This document shows, one piece after another, positions 26,057 to 35,696 of a DNA stretch of 64,000 bases. Below the pieces are notes generated by a model. That model was not told where the DNA came from, ran no database searches, and saw only the letters and a program-made list of their open reading frames with translations. The DNA lies in NCBI RefSeq assembly GCF_033963835.1, contig NZ_JAXBME010000003.1, positions 186,001-250,000 on the forward strand, given 5' to 3'. Position numbers and translations under genes: made by a program. Positions within the stretch are counted from its first letter, which is position 1. Each line of letters opens with the position of its first letter. The stretch is from Cytobacillus sp. IB215665. Lineage in GTDB: Bacteria > Bacillota > Bacilli > Bacillales > SM2101.

Positions 26057-26302
26057 TCACCTTTTGAATTTAGTCATTACTTTTGGTACAAAATATGCCA
26101 TGGTAGCTGAAAGAATAACAATAATGTAAAATAAAATACTTGAACTATTACCAAATTCAACTACTTCAGATATATTTTCAGTGTTATATGTAGCTTGTGA
26201 ATAATCTAGTATAAACGTAGTAGTTAAAAATGCTCCTGATAATAATTGCAGCAGCAAAAATAAAATGATGAAGCTTCCTATAAAAACAAGATAGTTTTTC
26301 AT
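26057..26302 (-). CDS. Small membrane protein, unknown function
   Basis: An 81-residue protein with two membrane segments (about residues 4-27 and 53-73) separated by an acidic extracellular loop (YNTENISEVVEFGNSS). No family recognised. The ATG at 26302 is preferred over an in-frame ATG five codons upstream because GAGAGGAG is correctly spaced before it. Confidence 0.72.
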   Translation of the reverse strand: MKNYLVFIGSFIILFLLLQLLSGAFLTTTFILDYSQATYNTENISEVVEFGNSSSILFYIIVILSATMAYFVPKVMTKFKR

Positions 26303-26390
26303 ACTTTCTCCTCTCACATGACCATTTTCTCATAACAATTTATATTTACGAGTTTCAAATGTATAAGTTTCAGATGAAATATAGTAATAA

Positions 26391-26629
26391 AGAGGCTGGG
26401 ACATAACTTAAGTGTTTAACTAAAATTCCGAACAAAGTAATAACTTAGCGGATGAAATATACGTAGACTCCTGCGGGATGAAAAGCAACGGCTAGACCCC
26501 GCAGTGCCTAGCACGAGGAGGCTTGCCAGCTTCCCGCGGAAAGCAGAGTATATTTCAGGAGCGGCGTAACTACAACTACAACCATTGTTCGGTTTCTATT
26601 TAGTTAAAATACTTTTGTCCCAGCCTCTC
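26391..26629. repeat. 239-bp Bacillaceae intergenic repeat with 13-bp terminal inverted repeats
   Basis: Bounded by AGAGGCTGGGACA (26391-26403) and TGTCCCAGCCTCT (26616-26628). The interior has GACTCCTGCGGGATGA, CCCCGCAGTGC and TTCCCGCGGAAAGCAGAGTA, words that recur in intergenic repeats of many Bacillaceae. It is much more GC-rich than its surroundings. It fills the gap between the small membrane protein and recQ; its ends can form a long hairpin and may also act as terminator of recQ. Confidence 0.85.
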
Positions 26630-26663
26630 TATTAAACATATATGTTGAATTCGTTAGGCAAGA

Positions 26664-28808
26664 TCATTTTGCTAAGTGCATTTTACAAATCACAGCTTTA
26701 ATTGCAAAATAGTCTACCTCTTCAGGTAGTGACTCTTTTAATGGTTTTAACTTCTCTGCACCCAACTCTTCTATTTTCGTTATAATTTGATCTTCATGTG
26801 TAGGGTTAATGATCCGCTCCCACTCAATTTCATTCCCTTCCGTTGCACTTCGAATGATATGATTTTGAATCGTTATTTGTGACATTGATCGCTTTTTTGC
26901 GATATCTTCAATAGCTTCTCCTGCAATGAATAATTGATAGGATAATATATGACTGGGGTTTTCATTTTCTATGTCTGAAACATGATCATTAGATTTCGAC
27001 TGTACCTCTGTCGGAATATCCTCTGTTGCTTTAATATCATGTTCAGCTGCATATGTTTTAATTTCTTGCAAAAATTGGGTTCCATATCTTTCAAACTTAA
27101 CCTTGCCTACTCCTTTTATGCTTAGCATAGCTTGTTCATTTAGAGGTGCTTGCTCACTCATTTCCCTTAATGCACTATCAGCGAAAACGACATAAGGTGG
27201 AACACGCTCTTCAGTTGAAATATCCTTCCGAAGTGCACGCAGACGCTCAAACAGCTCATTGTGTGTTGTTAAACGTTTTGCTTTCTGTTTTTGTTTTTTA
27301 TATACTTTTTCATTTCCTTTTAATACTTGATACGCTTTATTCCCGATCATTAATACTGGATATTGACCTTCTGTGGCAACCAAATATTGTTCAGCTACGA
27401 AGTAATCAATCATCTCAACAATTTCTTTTTCGGAATATTTACTCAGAAGACCATATGTCGGTAGCGTATGAAATTGTTGTTCAATAACACGTTTGTTTCT
27501 AGAGCCTTTTAAAACTTGGGCTACGATCGTTTTACCAAACCGCTCATTCATGCGTTTAATACAAGAAAAGACCATTTGTGCTTCTGTTGTAATATCAATC
27601 GTTTCTCTAGCATCAGTACAATTCCCGCATTTTCCACATGTTTGACCATCTGTTTCTCCAAAATATTCGAGTATGTATAGTTGTAAACAACGCTCAGTAT
27701 GGCAATAATCGATCATTTGTTGCAGCTTTTGATATTCATTAGCTTTCCGTTCAGGATTTAACAACGTTTGCTCTATTAAAAACTTTTGCAGCTGTATGTC
27801 CTGAGGAGAAAATAATACAACACAATCGCTTTCCTCACCATCACGACCAGCACGACCAGCTTCTTGGTAATATGCTTCCATATTCTTCGGTAAATTGTAA
27901 TGTAGCACATAACGTACATTGGATTTATTTATTCCCATACCAAAGGCATTTGTAGCAACCATGATACTAATATCATCGTAGATAAATTTCTCTTGCATGT
28001 CCTTTCGTTCTTGCTCTGACATCCCAGCATGATACTTTCCTATTGAAGCACCGCTGCGTTCAAAGTAGGCATAAAGCTGATCAACCTCTTTTCTCGTACC
28101 AGCATAAATAATTCCTGAAGATGCTTTATTTGCGCTAATATATTTCGTTATGTAATCACGTTTATTTTCACCTTTGACGACTGTAAAAGAAAGATTTTCT
28201 CTAGCAAAACCAGTAACAAATGTATGTGAAGAATCAATATGTAGTAAATCACATATATCATCTTTTACTTCTGTCGTTGCCGTCGCTGTTAATGCGATGA
28301 CGACTGGTAGCTTATCTAAAGCTTGAAGAAACGTAGAAATATGCCGATAGCTTGGACGAAAATCATGCCCCCATTGTGAAATACAATGCGCTTCGTCAAT
28401 TGCTACTAGTGAAATATGTAACCTTTGTAATAATTGTTGGAAATCAGACGATTCTAATCTCTCAGGAGCTATATAAATGAGTTTGTAAGCCCCTTCTTTT
28501 GCTTCCGCTATTCTGTCATTTAATTCTTGTCTTGTTAACGTACTATTTATATATGTTGCTGGTATCCCAATATTAATTAAAGCATCAACTTGATCCTTCA
28601 TTAAGGAGATTAACGGTGAAATAACAATTGTCACACCATCGAACATCATCGCTGGCACTTGATAACAAATTGATTTTCCTCCACCTGTAGGCATAATAGC
28701 AAGCGTATCATTCGCGTTTAATACATTTTCTATGATCCCATCTTGTCCTTGCCGAAACGCTGTATAACCAAAATATTGTTTTAATACATGGGTGGCCTTT
28801 TCTAACAT
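26664..28808 (-). CDS. recQ: ATP-dependent DNA helicase RecQ
   Basis: A 3'-5' DNA helicase of 714 residues used in recombination and fork repair. Walker A (MPTGGGKS) is near residue 42, the DEAH box ([21 protein letters not shown]) near residue 136, motif VI ([10 protein letters not shown]) near residue 315, then the four-cysteine zinc site (HTERC, CGKCGNC) near 370-395, an RQC winged helix, an HRDC domain (about 515-595), and a C-terminal HTH_40-type domain (about 625-714). AAAGGAG precedes the ATG. It is a stand-alone gene. The extra C-terminal domain makes it longer than B. subtilis RecQ. Confidence 0.95.
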   Translation of the reverse strand: MLEKATHVLKQYFGYTAFRQGQDGIIENVLNANDTLAIMPTGGGKSICYQVPAMMFDGVTIVISPLISLMKDQVDALINIGIPATYINSTLTRQELNDRIAEAKEGAYKLIYIAPERLESSDFQQLLQRLHISLVAIDEAHCISQWGHDFRPSYRHISTFLQALDKLPVVIALTATATTEVKDDICDLLHIDSSHTFVTGFARENLSFTVVKGENKRDYITKYISANKASSGIIYAGTRKEVDQLYAYFERSGASIGKYHAGMSEQERKDMQEKFIYDDISIMVATNAFGMGINKSNVRYVLHYNLPKNMEAYYQEAGRAGRDGEESDCVVLFSPQDIQLQKFLIEQTLLNPERKANEYQKLQQMIDYCHTERCLQLYILEYFGETDGQTCGKCGNCTDARETIDITTEAQMVFSCIKRMNERFGKTIVAQVLKGSRNKRVIEQQFHTLPTYGLLSKYSEKEIVEMIDYFVAEQYLVATEGQYPVLMIGNKAYQVLKGNEKVYKKQKQKAKRLTTHNELFERLRALRKDISTEERVPPYVVFADSALREMSEQAPLNEQAMLSIKGVGKVKFERYGTQFLQEIKTYAAEHDIKATEDIPTEVQSKSNDHVSDIENENPSHILSYQLFIAGEAIEDIAKKRSMSQITIQNHIIRSATEGNEIEWERIINPTHEDQIITKIEELGAEKLKPLKESLPEEVDYFAIKAVICKMHLAK

Positions 28809-29223
28809 GAAGGTGAGCTCCTTTCCTCAGTATTATATTCTCATATGGCTGTTTTCGTATTAGTTGTTGCATTTCACACTAAAATTCAGGCATCTTTTCT
28901 ACTTTTAAAATCTACTAGCCCTCATACAACACATCATACTGTACCTTTTTAGTGAAAATAGTAAAGTTTATAAAAAGATCCTTTAACAAAAATCAATGTT
29001 TACAAAAAGAGTCTATCTAATAAATTATAAACATCTATCGTGTAAACCGTAGCTAATCCTTCCTCTCATTATAAAACAGTTATCGAAAATCTTAAACATA
29101 TTACCATCTGTACGAGCCAGTTAAAAAGCTTTCTAGTTTTATTTGCTAAGAAATAATTACGCATTCAGTTTAAGGCACATTGAATCTATGGGCTACACTT
29201 AAAGACTCATCATAAGGAACAAA
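28809..29223. other. Gene-free stretch between the ATP-grasp gene and recQ
   Basis: About 415 bp upstream of recQ with no ORF that has a ribosome binding site. It is AT-rich; faint fragments resembling the dispersed repeat may be present around 28970-29080, but too diverged to call. Confidence 0.4.
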
Positions 29224-29224
29224 A

Positions 29225-29254
29225 AAAGAACCCTCCCGAATTGAAAGGTTCTTT
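29225..29254 (-). terminator. Terminator of the ATP-grasp gene
   Basis: AAAGAACC/GGTTCTTT hairpin followed on the minus strand by TTTTT. Confidence 0.82.
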
Positions 29255-29276
29255 ATCGTGCAATTAGATAAAAGGT

Positions 29277-30215
29277 TTAGTTGTTCAATAACATAGCTAG
29301 CTCTTTACCGAGATACTTAGCAATCGCACCCATCCCTGAAACATTTGCCACTGCTTCTGCATCAGCATTATAGTTTGTATTAGTATTTACATCGTAAGTG
29401 TATATATTTCCTTTGGCATCTTTAATAAATTCGATTCCTGCAAAATGAATGTCATTGTTAGCGAGAAATTGTTCATATTTTTGAATGATCGGATCGTTAA
29501 AATTTTCTTGAATTTTAAACTTTGGTGTAGGCTCGGCTGTTGTCGGGCAGAAGGCATCTCCTATTTGACACGCGTCTGCTGGGCATAGCTCAAAGCCTTC
29601 AGACGTATCAACCCGAACAGCATAAAGAAATTTTCCTCCAACGAATTCACAACGAGTAATATACGGTTCTGGAGCCTGTATATATTCCTGTAAAAGTGTG
29701 ATGCCATCAATCGATTCATCAAACTCATCGCTATTAACGTATTGCTCTAGTGCGGAATCATTGTCAAAGAGCTGAACGCCTAACCCTTTGCCAGCACGAT
29801 TGTGCTTTGTAATAAATGGCTTTGCAAACGTACTTCCAGCTTGTAAAATATGTTCCTTACCAACTGCAGCAATCGTATGTGGAGTGACGATGTCAAATGC
29901 TTGCAACGCCGTATATTGGGCAACTTTACTAACTTCAAGCTGAAGTGCCCGACTTGTATTAAATACTTTTCGTCCATGCTTTTCTAACCAAGATAATACC
30001 GCTGCTGTATATTCAGGTGCAAAACGGTTCCCTCTCGTATGAGAAGATGCACTCATTCGGTTATAGAAAATCCCAATCGGCGGTTCCTCGTTAAGGTTAA
30101 GTAACCCCTCATTCAGAAACCAATCTTCGTAAGATAGTCCTAATTTATCGAGTTCTTTGTGTAAAGGTTCTGTCCATTCATCGTTTTCATGAATAATATA
30201 TATTTTTGGTTCCAT
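29277..30215 (-). CDS. ATP-grasp ligase, RimK-like
   Basis: A 312-residue ATP-grasp enzyme, expected to join a carboxylate to an amine or thiol through an acyl phosphate. Blocks: FAKPFITKHNRAGKGLGVQLF (about residues 132-152) is the ATP-binding glycine loop, LLQEYIQAPEPYITRCEFVGG the adenine-contacting part, and GIEFIKDAKGNIYTYDVNTNTNYN (about 265-288) carries the metal-binding acidic and Asn residues. RimK/LysX enzymes share these features. There is no partner gene to show the substrate. It is a single-gene unit. No signal peptide. Confidence 0.85.
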   Translation of the reverse strand: MEPKIYIIHENDEWTEPLHKELDKLGLSYEDWFLNEGLLNLNEEPPIGIFYNRMSASSHTRGNRFAPEYTAAVLSWLEKHGRKVFNTSRALQLEVSKVAQYTALQAFDIVTPHTIAAVGKEHILQAGSTFAKPFITKHNRAGKGLGVQLFDNDSALEQYVNSDEFDESIDGITLLQEYIQAPEPYITRCEFVGGKFLYAVRVDTSEGFELCPADACQIGDAFCPTTAEPTPKFKIQENFNDPIIQKYEQFLANNDIHFAGIEFIKDAKGNIYTYDVNTNTNYNADAEAVANVSGMGAIAKYLGKELAMLLNN

Positions 30216-30395
30216 CTTAATTCCCCCATAATATATGACTGCCGTTATATATACTCTATTAGTACATCAGTATAACTGTAATTGATAATAATAGATAGTA
30301 AAAAGTATTGACCAAAATACATGAATAAAACATATTATTAGCTAGTAAAAAAGTTCTTTGGAACACATAATACTTTTGAGGAAACGCTAAGTTCA

Positions 30396-31739
30396 CTATT
30401 TTACCTTTATACGGATATCTTTTGTATATTTTCTAGTTGGATAATCACTAATTGTAAACACTAATGGGTTGTTATAGTTTTCATTAGGGATTTCGAGCAC
30501 CAAGCTTTCTTTATCTTCACGCATACTGTAGCCGTTCGATAGGGACTTGTGTTTTTTTCCATATCCATCAACAAATTCCCAATCGACACGTAATTCACCA
30601 CTATAGAGGTCATCTTTATCAAATGAAATAACTAGTTGTTCCTTCTTATTATTGTAGGAGGGTTCTATATAGATACGGTCATCAGGTGCTTTTACTATTT
30701 TTCTGTTTTTTACATCCACCTGAAGGTCTAATAAGTTTTTATCCAACGCTCTTATAGCTGTAAATTCGATGTATAGCTCTTTCGGTTTGTTGAAATAATT
30801 ACTTTCCAGATGAAAACTCTCCCCATATTCGGTAATATTCGAGCCTGTTACTCCATGCGAAATTGAAGTAACCTCATCACCATTTTCATCAACAATTCGT
30901 AAATCTTCAAGTTCGAAGATTTTCATCGTGTTGTTTTTATCATATGTCACTTGCAGTTTTAGTTGAATTGGATATACCTCGAGTGTCTCAAATGTGATTT
31001 TCTGCCCTTCGACTTCTACTGTTTTATTTATTTCGTATATATCCTTCATATTTTCGAATAGCTCTGTATTCACTTGAAAAGGAATACTATATTCATGTGG
31101 AAGTTCACTCATATTAGATAAGTCATCCCCCGCTTCAACGATTAGTTGGAGAATAAAACCTTCTGTAGGTACAGCTTCGTGAAAATTAAACTCAAATCGT
31201 CCGCTTATTGAATTTTCGTTCTGTTTATTTGTCAGGTTGCTAGAGGAACTACTAGTAAGATAATCTTTACCTTCACTTGTTAATAAATCTGGTAAAGGAT
31301 GCAAATAATTATAGTCATTTACATTTTCCAGTGTATAAAACATGACCATCTTACTCTCATCAACAATAACAGAATCGATTGTGAACGTAACACCATTTTG
31401 TTCTTCACTAGCACCAATATGTTGAATAAATTCATTTTCTACCGCTACTTGTAAACTTTGGTCAAATTGAATGAGTTCAATAATTTTTGCTAAGCCAGGA
31501 ATCGTACTCATATAATTAGCAAAGGCAGGTGATACCCGCACTGTTGTAACGAAGGATAATATTAAGATACAAGCACTAATGAAAGTCAGCCTAATTCTAC
31601 GATTTATTCTTCGACTCTTTGTCGCTTTATTCATCCCATTCCTTATTGATTGATCAAGGCCTTCTGGTATCGACAAATGATCATATTTATCTTTTATGTC
31701 ATAAAGAGCAGCTTCTTCTTTATCAAAGTCTTTATTCAT
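30396..31739 (-). CDS. DUF4179 transmembrane anti-sigma factor
   Basis: A 447-residue protein: a cytoplasmic N-terminal part of about 45 residues that would hold the sigma factor, one membrane helix (about 49-68, LTFISACILILSFVTTV) and a large extracellular region with the DUF4179 domain (SPAFANYMSTIPGLAKIIEL onward). Its ATG overlaps the sigma factor stop as ATGA, preceded by AAAGGAG, so the two are translationally coupled. The pair would form an envelope-stress switch: the sensor keeps the sigma factor inactive until a signal releases it. The signal is unknown. Confidence 0.88.
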   Translation of the reverse strand: MNKDFDKEEAALYDIKDKYDHLSIPEGLDQSIRNGMNKATKSRRINRRIRLTFISACILILSFVTTVRVSPAFANYMSTIPGLAKIIELIQFDQSLQVAVENEFIQHIGASEEQNGVTFTIDSVIVDESKMVMFYTLENVNDYNYLHPLPDLLTSEGKDYLTSSSSSNLTNKQNENSISGRFEFNFHEAVPTEGFILQLIVEAGDDLSNMSELPHEYSIPFQVNTELFENMKDIYEINKTVEVEGQKITFETLEVYPIQLKLQVTYDKNNTMKIFELEDLRIVDENGDEVTSISHGVTGSNITEYGESFHLESNYFNKPKELYIEFTAIRALDKNLLDLQVDVKNRKIVKAPDDRIYIEPSYNNKKEQLVISFDKDDLYSGELRVDWEFVDGYGKKHKSLSNGYSMREDKESLVLEIPNENYNNPLVFTISDYPTRKYTKDIRIKVK

Positions 31740-32251
31740 GATAACCACTCCTTTGCTAAGCTAACTTTTAAAAGTTTTAGAGATTTATACAACCTTGTTT
31801 TTACGGTTCCTTCAGGACATTTAAGAATGTCAGCTATTTGACCTATCGTTAGGTCATGAAAGTATTTTAACTTAACAACTACTTGTAGTTGAGGGTCTAA
31901 TAATGCAATATGCTGTTCAAGATCAATTTTCGTTAACGTTGCTGACTCACTATCCTCTACACCTTTATCTACTTCCTGCAAAGATGTTTTTTTCTTTCGA
32001 CTATACTCTCTCGAACAATAGTTAATCATAATGCGAGTAATCCAAGTAGTAAAGAATTGTGGCTGCCTCACCTTTTTGATCTCCTTATATGCCCGAAAGG
32101 TCACTTCTTGCACTGCTTCTGTTGCATCGTGTTCATTTCTAAAATACGAGTATGCTATTTTATACAAGCTCATTTTATGCAAAGAAATTAATTCATAAAA
32201 TGCTTCATCATCATACTTTTGTGCACGTTTTACTAGTTGTTCAAAATCCAA
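31736..32251 (-). CDS. ECF RNA polymerase sigma factor
   Basis: A 171-residue sigma-70 family member with region 2 (YSYFRNEHDATEAVQEVTFRAY, about residues 34-55) and region 4 (LKYFHDLTIGQIADILKCPEGTVKTRL, about 128-154). It lacks regions 1 and 3, as ECF factors do. The next gene is a DUF4179 anti-sigma factor, an arrangement like SigV- and SigM-type systems of Bacillus. A TGAAAC element at about 32385-32390 upstream on the minus strand resembles an ECF -35 box, but no good -10 was found at the right spacing. Confidence 0.92.
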   Translation of the reverse strand: MDFEQLVKRAQKYDDEAFYELISLHKMSLYKIAYSYFRNEHDATEAVQEVTFRAYKEIKKVRQPQFFTTWITRIMINYCSREYSRKKKTSLQEVDKGVEDSESATLTKIDLEQHIALLDPQLQVVVKLKYFHDLTIGQIADILKCPEGTVKTRLYKSLKLLKVSLAKEWLS

Positions 32252-32727
32252 AGTGTCTCCTCCCCATAAACCTCTCTATAATATTAGAGCACATTAACAC
32301 CAAAATAGTTTTCTTTTTCTGACTGTTTTTCAGATTAATTTTGCTTGTCGTACTAAGGTAGTAAGTATAAACTAAGCGTTCGTTTCATCTTTTCTTAATT
32401 AACAATGATGTTAACTGGAGAATAATCAGTTTTTGCTGTCATTTTTTTTTAACAATAGCAACGAGGTTTCCGTTGACATAAACACTCATTTTGTAATGGC
32501 TATTGTCTTTATACTCTTCCATTAAAACATTACATCCACCCTTTGAAATCTGAGAACAGTACATGTTGAGGAAGAAGCAGTAAGAGCACCAGGTAAACGA
32601 TGTTTTTGTGCTTGGTTTAGTAATTAATAGTTCACCAACTTTTTTCTCTAAGCACCTTCACAAGAACAAAGTGTTTTGTATTTTCAACAACAAATGGTTA
32701 GCTGAGCGTTATGAAAAGAACCATAAC

Positions 32728-32764
32728 AAAAAACGTTAATAAGTCCAAATCCTTATCAACGTTC
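32728..32764 (-). terminator. Terminator of the signal peptidase operon
   Basis: AACGTTAATAAG/CTTATCAACGTT hairpin followed on the minus strand by TTTTTTG. Between here and the ECF sigma gene (32252-32727) there is no gene; 32442-32478 resembles an end fragment of the dispersed repeat. Confidence 0.72.
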
Positions 32765-32901
32765 GCATTTATGTAGTATTTATTTACTTTTAATGTATTT
32801 TAATATTCTGTCATTTTATTACAGTGAATTAAAATGGTGTATCATTTCAGAAAAACAGAGACCATCATTACCTAGTGTATTTAGCAATAAGGTTTGCGAA
32901 A

Positions 32902-33061
32902 GGCTGTTTTCACATAGAGTTGTTTTTCGTACTAATAAATAAACACGAATACAATTAGATTTCGTGGCATCTTTTCTTATATAAAACGATGACTGTTGAG
33001 TAAAACGGCATCTTTGCCTTCTAGTTGTGGAACTATGCAAATAAAGTGTACGAAAAGAGCC
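32902..33061 (+). repeat. Dispersed intergenic repeat, full copy
   Basis: 160 bp from GGCTGTTTTCACATAG to GTACGAAAAGAGCC, with the interior CGTACTAATAAATAAACACG. It is one of the best copies. It lies between the signal peptidase stop and the terminator, so it is probably transcribed as a 3' untranslated segment. Confidence 0.9.
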
Positions 33062-33079
33062 TGGCGAAAAGATAGTAGG

Positions 33080-33643
33080 CTAAAAAGTTATATCAAATTC
33101 ATCCATTGGCCAGTAACGTAAATTGACCTTTCCAACAACTTGATCTCGTTTAATAAACCCAAAATGCCTCCCATCCCAACTTTTGCGTCGGTTATCCCCT
33201 ATAACAAATACTGAGTCTTCTGGAACAATAGCTTCACCAGTAATTTCTTGTAGTGTAAAATCTCCTGTAAGTTTACCTTCAACGAGTCTTTCTTTAAATG
33301 GGAGAAGGTATGGCTCTTGAACAGGTTTATCATTAATATATAAAACGTCTTGCTTGTATTCAATTTTGTCACCTGGTAAACCGATCACACGTTTCACATA
33401 GTCATCTTCACTATCTGAATGAAAGACAACGACATCAAAATGCTCTAGATCTCCTAAACGATAACCTATTTTATTTACCATTAACATATTACCATCCTGA
33501 AGGGTAGGCATCATCGATTCACCTTCAACTACATAATTCGTAAAGAAGAATGTTCTAAAAAATGCAAAAATAATAATTCCAATACCTATAGACTTAAGCC
33601 ATTCAATTCCTTCTTTTTTAATATTTTTTTCTTGTTGAGGCAT
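33080..33643 (-). CDS. Type I signal peptidase (SipS/T/V family)
   Basis: Cleaves signal peptides from exported proteins at the outer face of the membrane. The 187-residue protein has one N-terminal membrane helix (about 15-33), the catalytic serine in GESMMPTL (about residue 43), the catalytic lysine in YVKRVIGLPGD (about 83), and the GDNRRKSWDGRHFG block near 150. Length and layout match Bacillus Sip proteins. The next upstream gene is the YhjE-like VTT protein, as in B. subtilis, where yhjE precedes sipV; I avoid naming the paralogue. AAGGAG precedes the ATG. Confidence 0.93.
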   Translation of the reverse strand: MPQQEKNIKKEGIEWLKSIGIGIIIFAFFRTFFFTNYVVEGESMMPTLQDGNMLMVNKIGYRLGDLEHFDVVVFHSDSEDDYVKRVIGLPGDKIEYKQDVLYINDKPVQEPYLLPFKERLVEGKLTGDFTLQEITGEAIVPEDSVFVIGDNRRKSWDGRHFGFIKRDQVVGKVNLRYWPMDEFDITF

Positions 33644-33711
33644 TGTCTATTAACTCCTTCATAACTATTATTTAATTTTATTTTATCAGTATCAGTATCA
33701 TGGAACAATAA

Positions 33712-34317
33712 TCAATTTGCGGTTTGCTTAATATTAAACCTTGCTTCTAGTCTTTTCCCTACGACCCATAATATGAAAATGATAATAACAACGATAATTG
33801 ATCGAACGGGCTGCTGAACTAAGGCTGCAATATCATACCCAACCCAGCTCATTGTAAAGATCATCACCATTTTCCCACACAATACGGCAAGAATAAATTG
33901 AGGTACACGTACGTTTGACAAGCCAGCAACAATGTTAACAGCTGCTGATGGGGTAAATGGGAAGCATAGGAGTAAAAACAATGGACCGAACCCGTGTCTA
34001 TCAACCCAATTCATTAAGCTTTTCACTTTAGGATGACGGCTAACAAAAGAAAAGAAGCGCTGTTGGCCAAATTTTCGGACTAGAAAAAACACCGCTATTG
34101 AACCCGCACATGCACCAATCCAAGAAAAGATAAAACCGAGCCAAAGTCCAAACGCAGCCGCATTTGCCATCACAAATACAAATAAAGGAAAAAACGGCAA
34201 AAATGCTTCAATTAATGGAAGGAAAATTCCAGGCAGTGGTCCTAATGAGCGATATTCTTCTAGTACAGATAATATATTTTCTAACGTTATAAGTTCTCTT
34301 AACGTGTCTAGGTCCAT
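33712..34317 (-). CDS. yhjE: TVP38/TMEM64 (VTT domain) membrane protein, YhjE-like
   Basis: A 201-residue membrane protein of the DedA/VTT superfamily, with about five hydrophobic segments and the family block FPFTPSAAVNIVAGLSNVR (about residues 118-136). VTT proteins are linked to lipid scrambling or flipping. Its position directly upstream of a signal peptidase gene matches yhjE-sipV in B. subtilis, supporting the name. GAGGAG precedes the ATG. Probably co-transcribed with the peptidase gene (about 70 bp apart). Confidence 0.85.
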   Translation of the reverse strand: MDLDTLRELITLENILSVLEEYRSLGPLPGIFLPLIEAFLPFFPLFVFVMANAAAFGLWLGFIFSWIGACAGSIAVFFLVRKFGQQRFFSFVSRHPKVKSLMNWVDRHGFGPLFLLLCFPFTPSAAVNIVAGLSNVRVPQFILAVLCGKMVMIFTMSWVGYDIAALVQQPVRSIIVVIIIFILWVVGKRLEARFNIKQTAN

Positions 34318-34531
34318 GTCTATTACTCCTCATCGTCAGATACATATTTTTTACCCACTATTTCATATATTGTACACGTATAATGTTATTTTTGGGAAAT
34401 ATAATATCAAACAAACGTCATTTCTACAACTATTGTGAATTATACCCTTTTCACAATTTTAGATACTTGTTTTTTTTCATAAATTATATTAAGATATAAA
34501 CCAAACATATGTTCTTTATTACTGTAATAAA

Positions 34532-34650
34532 GCTGTTTTCACATTCATTATAGTTTTTCAAATCCACTTTACTTCTTATTCATAGCCATGTGCTAAACTT
34601 CGTTAGCTTGCTTATTTAACAGTAAAGTTTACGCAATTTTTTAAGAAAAT
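34532..34650 (+). repeat. Decayed copy of the dispersed intergenic repeat
   Basis: Starts GCTGTTTTCACATTCATTATAG and ends AACAGTAAAGTTTACGCAA (quoted in parts); the middle is deleted or diverged. It occupies much of the 400-bp gap 34318-34719. Confidence 0.4.
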
Positions 34651-34719
34651 CACGAGGAAGCATTAACTCTACACTCGTTATATTCATACTTGAACAAGCT
34701 TTCTGAAAGGAGAACTAGT

Positions 34720-35141
34720 ATGACGAGAATTCCAAATGAAGAACGAGCAATGATGGAGTTGGCCATTTATTTGCCTATGTTACTAATTGTTTTAAACAAA
34801 GACTTAGCAACCATTCAACAAAGTAATTTCAAACTAAAAAAGCCATACGTAACTATTATTGAGCAATCAATGAAACAAATTCAAATAGATTTACGACACA
34901 AAAGAAAGAAATGTACAAAAATGATTTAAAAGTATGTGAAGTAAACCGAGATGAAGCTTTCACAGATTTTCTATTTATTTATAAAGGGTATGAAGAGCGA
35001 CACAATTACTTTAATCCACGTATAAGAAATAAAGTACAGGACCTAATGATTGTATACTTGCAAGATAACAAAATTAATTCGGACAAGCCGATTGATACGT
35101 ATGAAGGAACATTATCAAATTCAATAAATGACATAGTATGA
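34720..35141 (+). pseudogene. yhjD: Frameshifted yhjD-like gene
   Basis: Two overlapping frames together make one protein of about 140 residues. The first starts at ATG 34720 after AAAGGAG (MTRIPNEERAMMELAIYLPM) and runs into a stop at 34929. The second, in the -1 frame, is open from 34863 and continues with MYKNDLKVCEVNRDEAFTDF, then IYKGYEERHNYFNPRIRN, to 35141. A -1 shift around 34890-34905 (A-rich) would join them. The position next to yhjE, a sip gene and comK matches yhjD in B. subtilis. It may be a real inactivating mutation, a sequencing error in the A-rich run or, less likely, programmed slippage. Confidence 0.62.
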
Positions 35142-35407
35142 ATGCAAGACTTTACCCATTGTCGATTAGCTTATAGTCAACAAGGTCACCGCAAATTAAC
35201 ATATAAACGTGATATTGCTCAGAAATATGTATCCTATGTTAATACGCACATAGTTGGATGTAATTAAATGTGTTACTACTGATATCATGTATGTCGCTAT
35301 CTAGAGGAAATAAAAAATCATATATACAACTTTGTATTACTGTTGTATATATGATTCGAGATTGTTGTCGTTACTCCTTTTAATTTAAATGTTTACGAAT
35401 TAATTAT

Positions 35408-35535
35408 CGTTGTTCATACTAAAATATAAACACGTATTCAATTAGTGTCTTTAGCATTCACCAATAATTAACTGCAACGGCTAGATCACTACCTAGCTAC
35501 CAAATTTCGTTAACATTGCCACAAAGTTTACAAAA
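35408..35535 (+). repeat. Dispersed intergenic repeat, degraded tandem copy
   Basis: Interior ACTAAAATATAAACACG and end GCCACAAAGTTTACAAAAGA are recognisable; the copy runs directly into the next one. Confidence 0.6.
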
Positions 35536-35690
35536 GACTATTTTCATATAGATTGTTGCTTTTCGTTCAAAAAATAAACACGTATACCATTAGATTTCAT
35601 GGCATCTTTTCTTCTATAAAACAACGATTTTCCTTAAATAACATTTTCACTACTTTAGGAACAATTACAACGAAGTTTACGCAAAGAGCC
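35536..35690 (+). repeat. Dispersed intergenic repeat, full copy next to comK
   Basis: From GACTATTTTCATATAG to GTTTACGCAAAGAGCC, including CATGGCATCTTTTCTTCTAT. It ends 7 bp before the comK stop. Confidence 0.85.
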
Positions 35691-35696
35691 TTTCAT

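Noticed and set aside
32819..33040. 73-codon minus-strand ORF
   Set aside because: It lies inside a full copy of the dispersed repeat and has no ribosome binding site.
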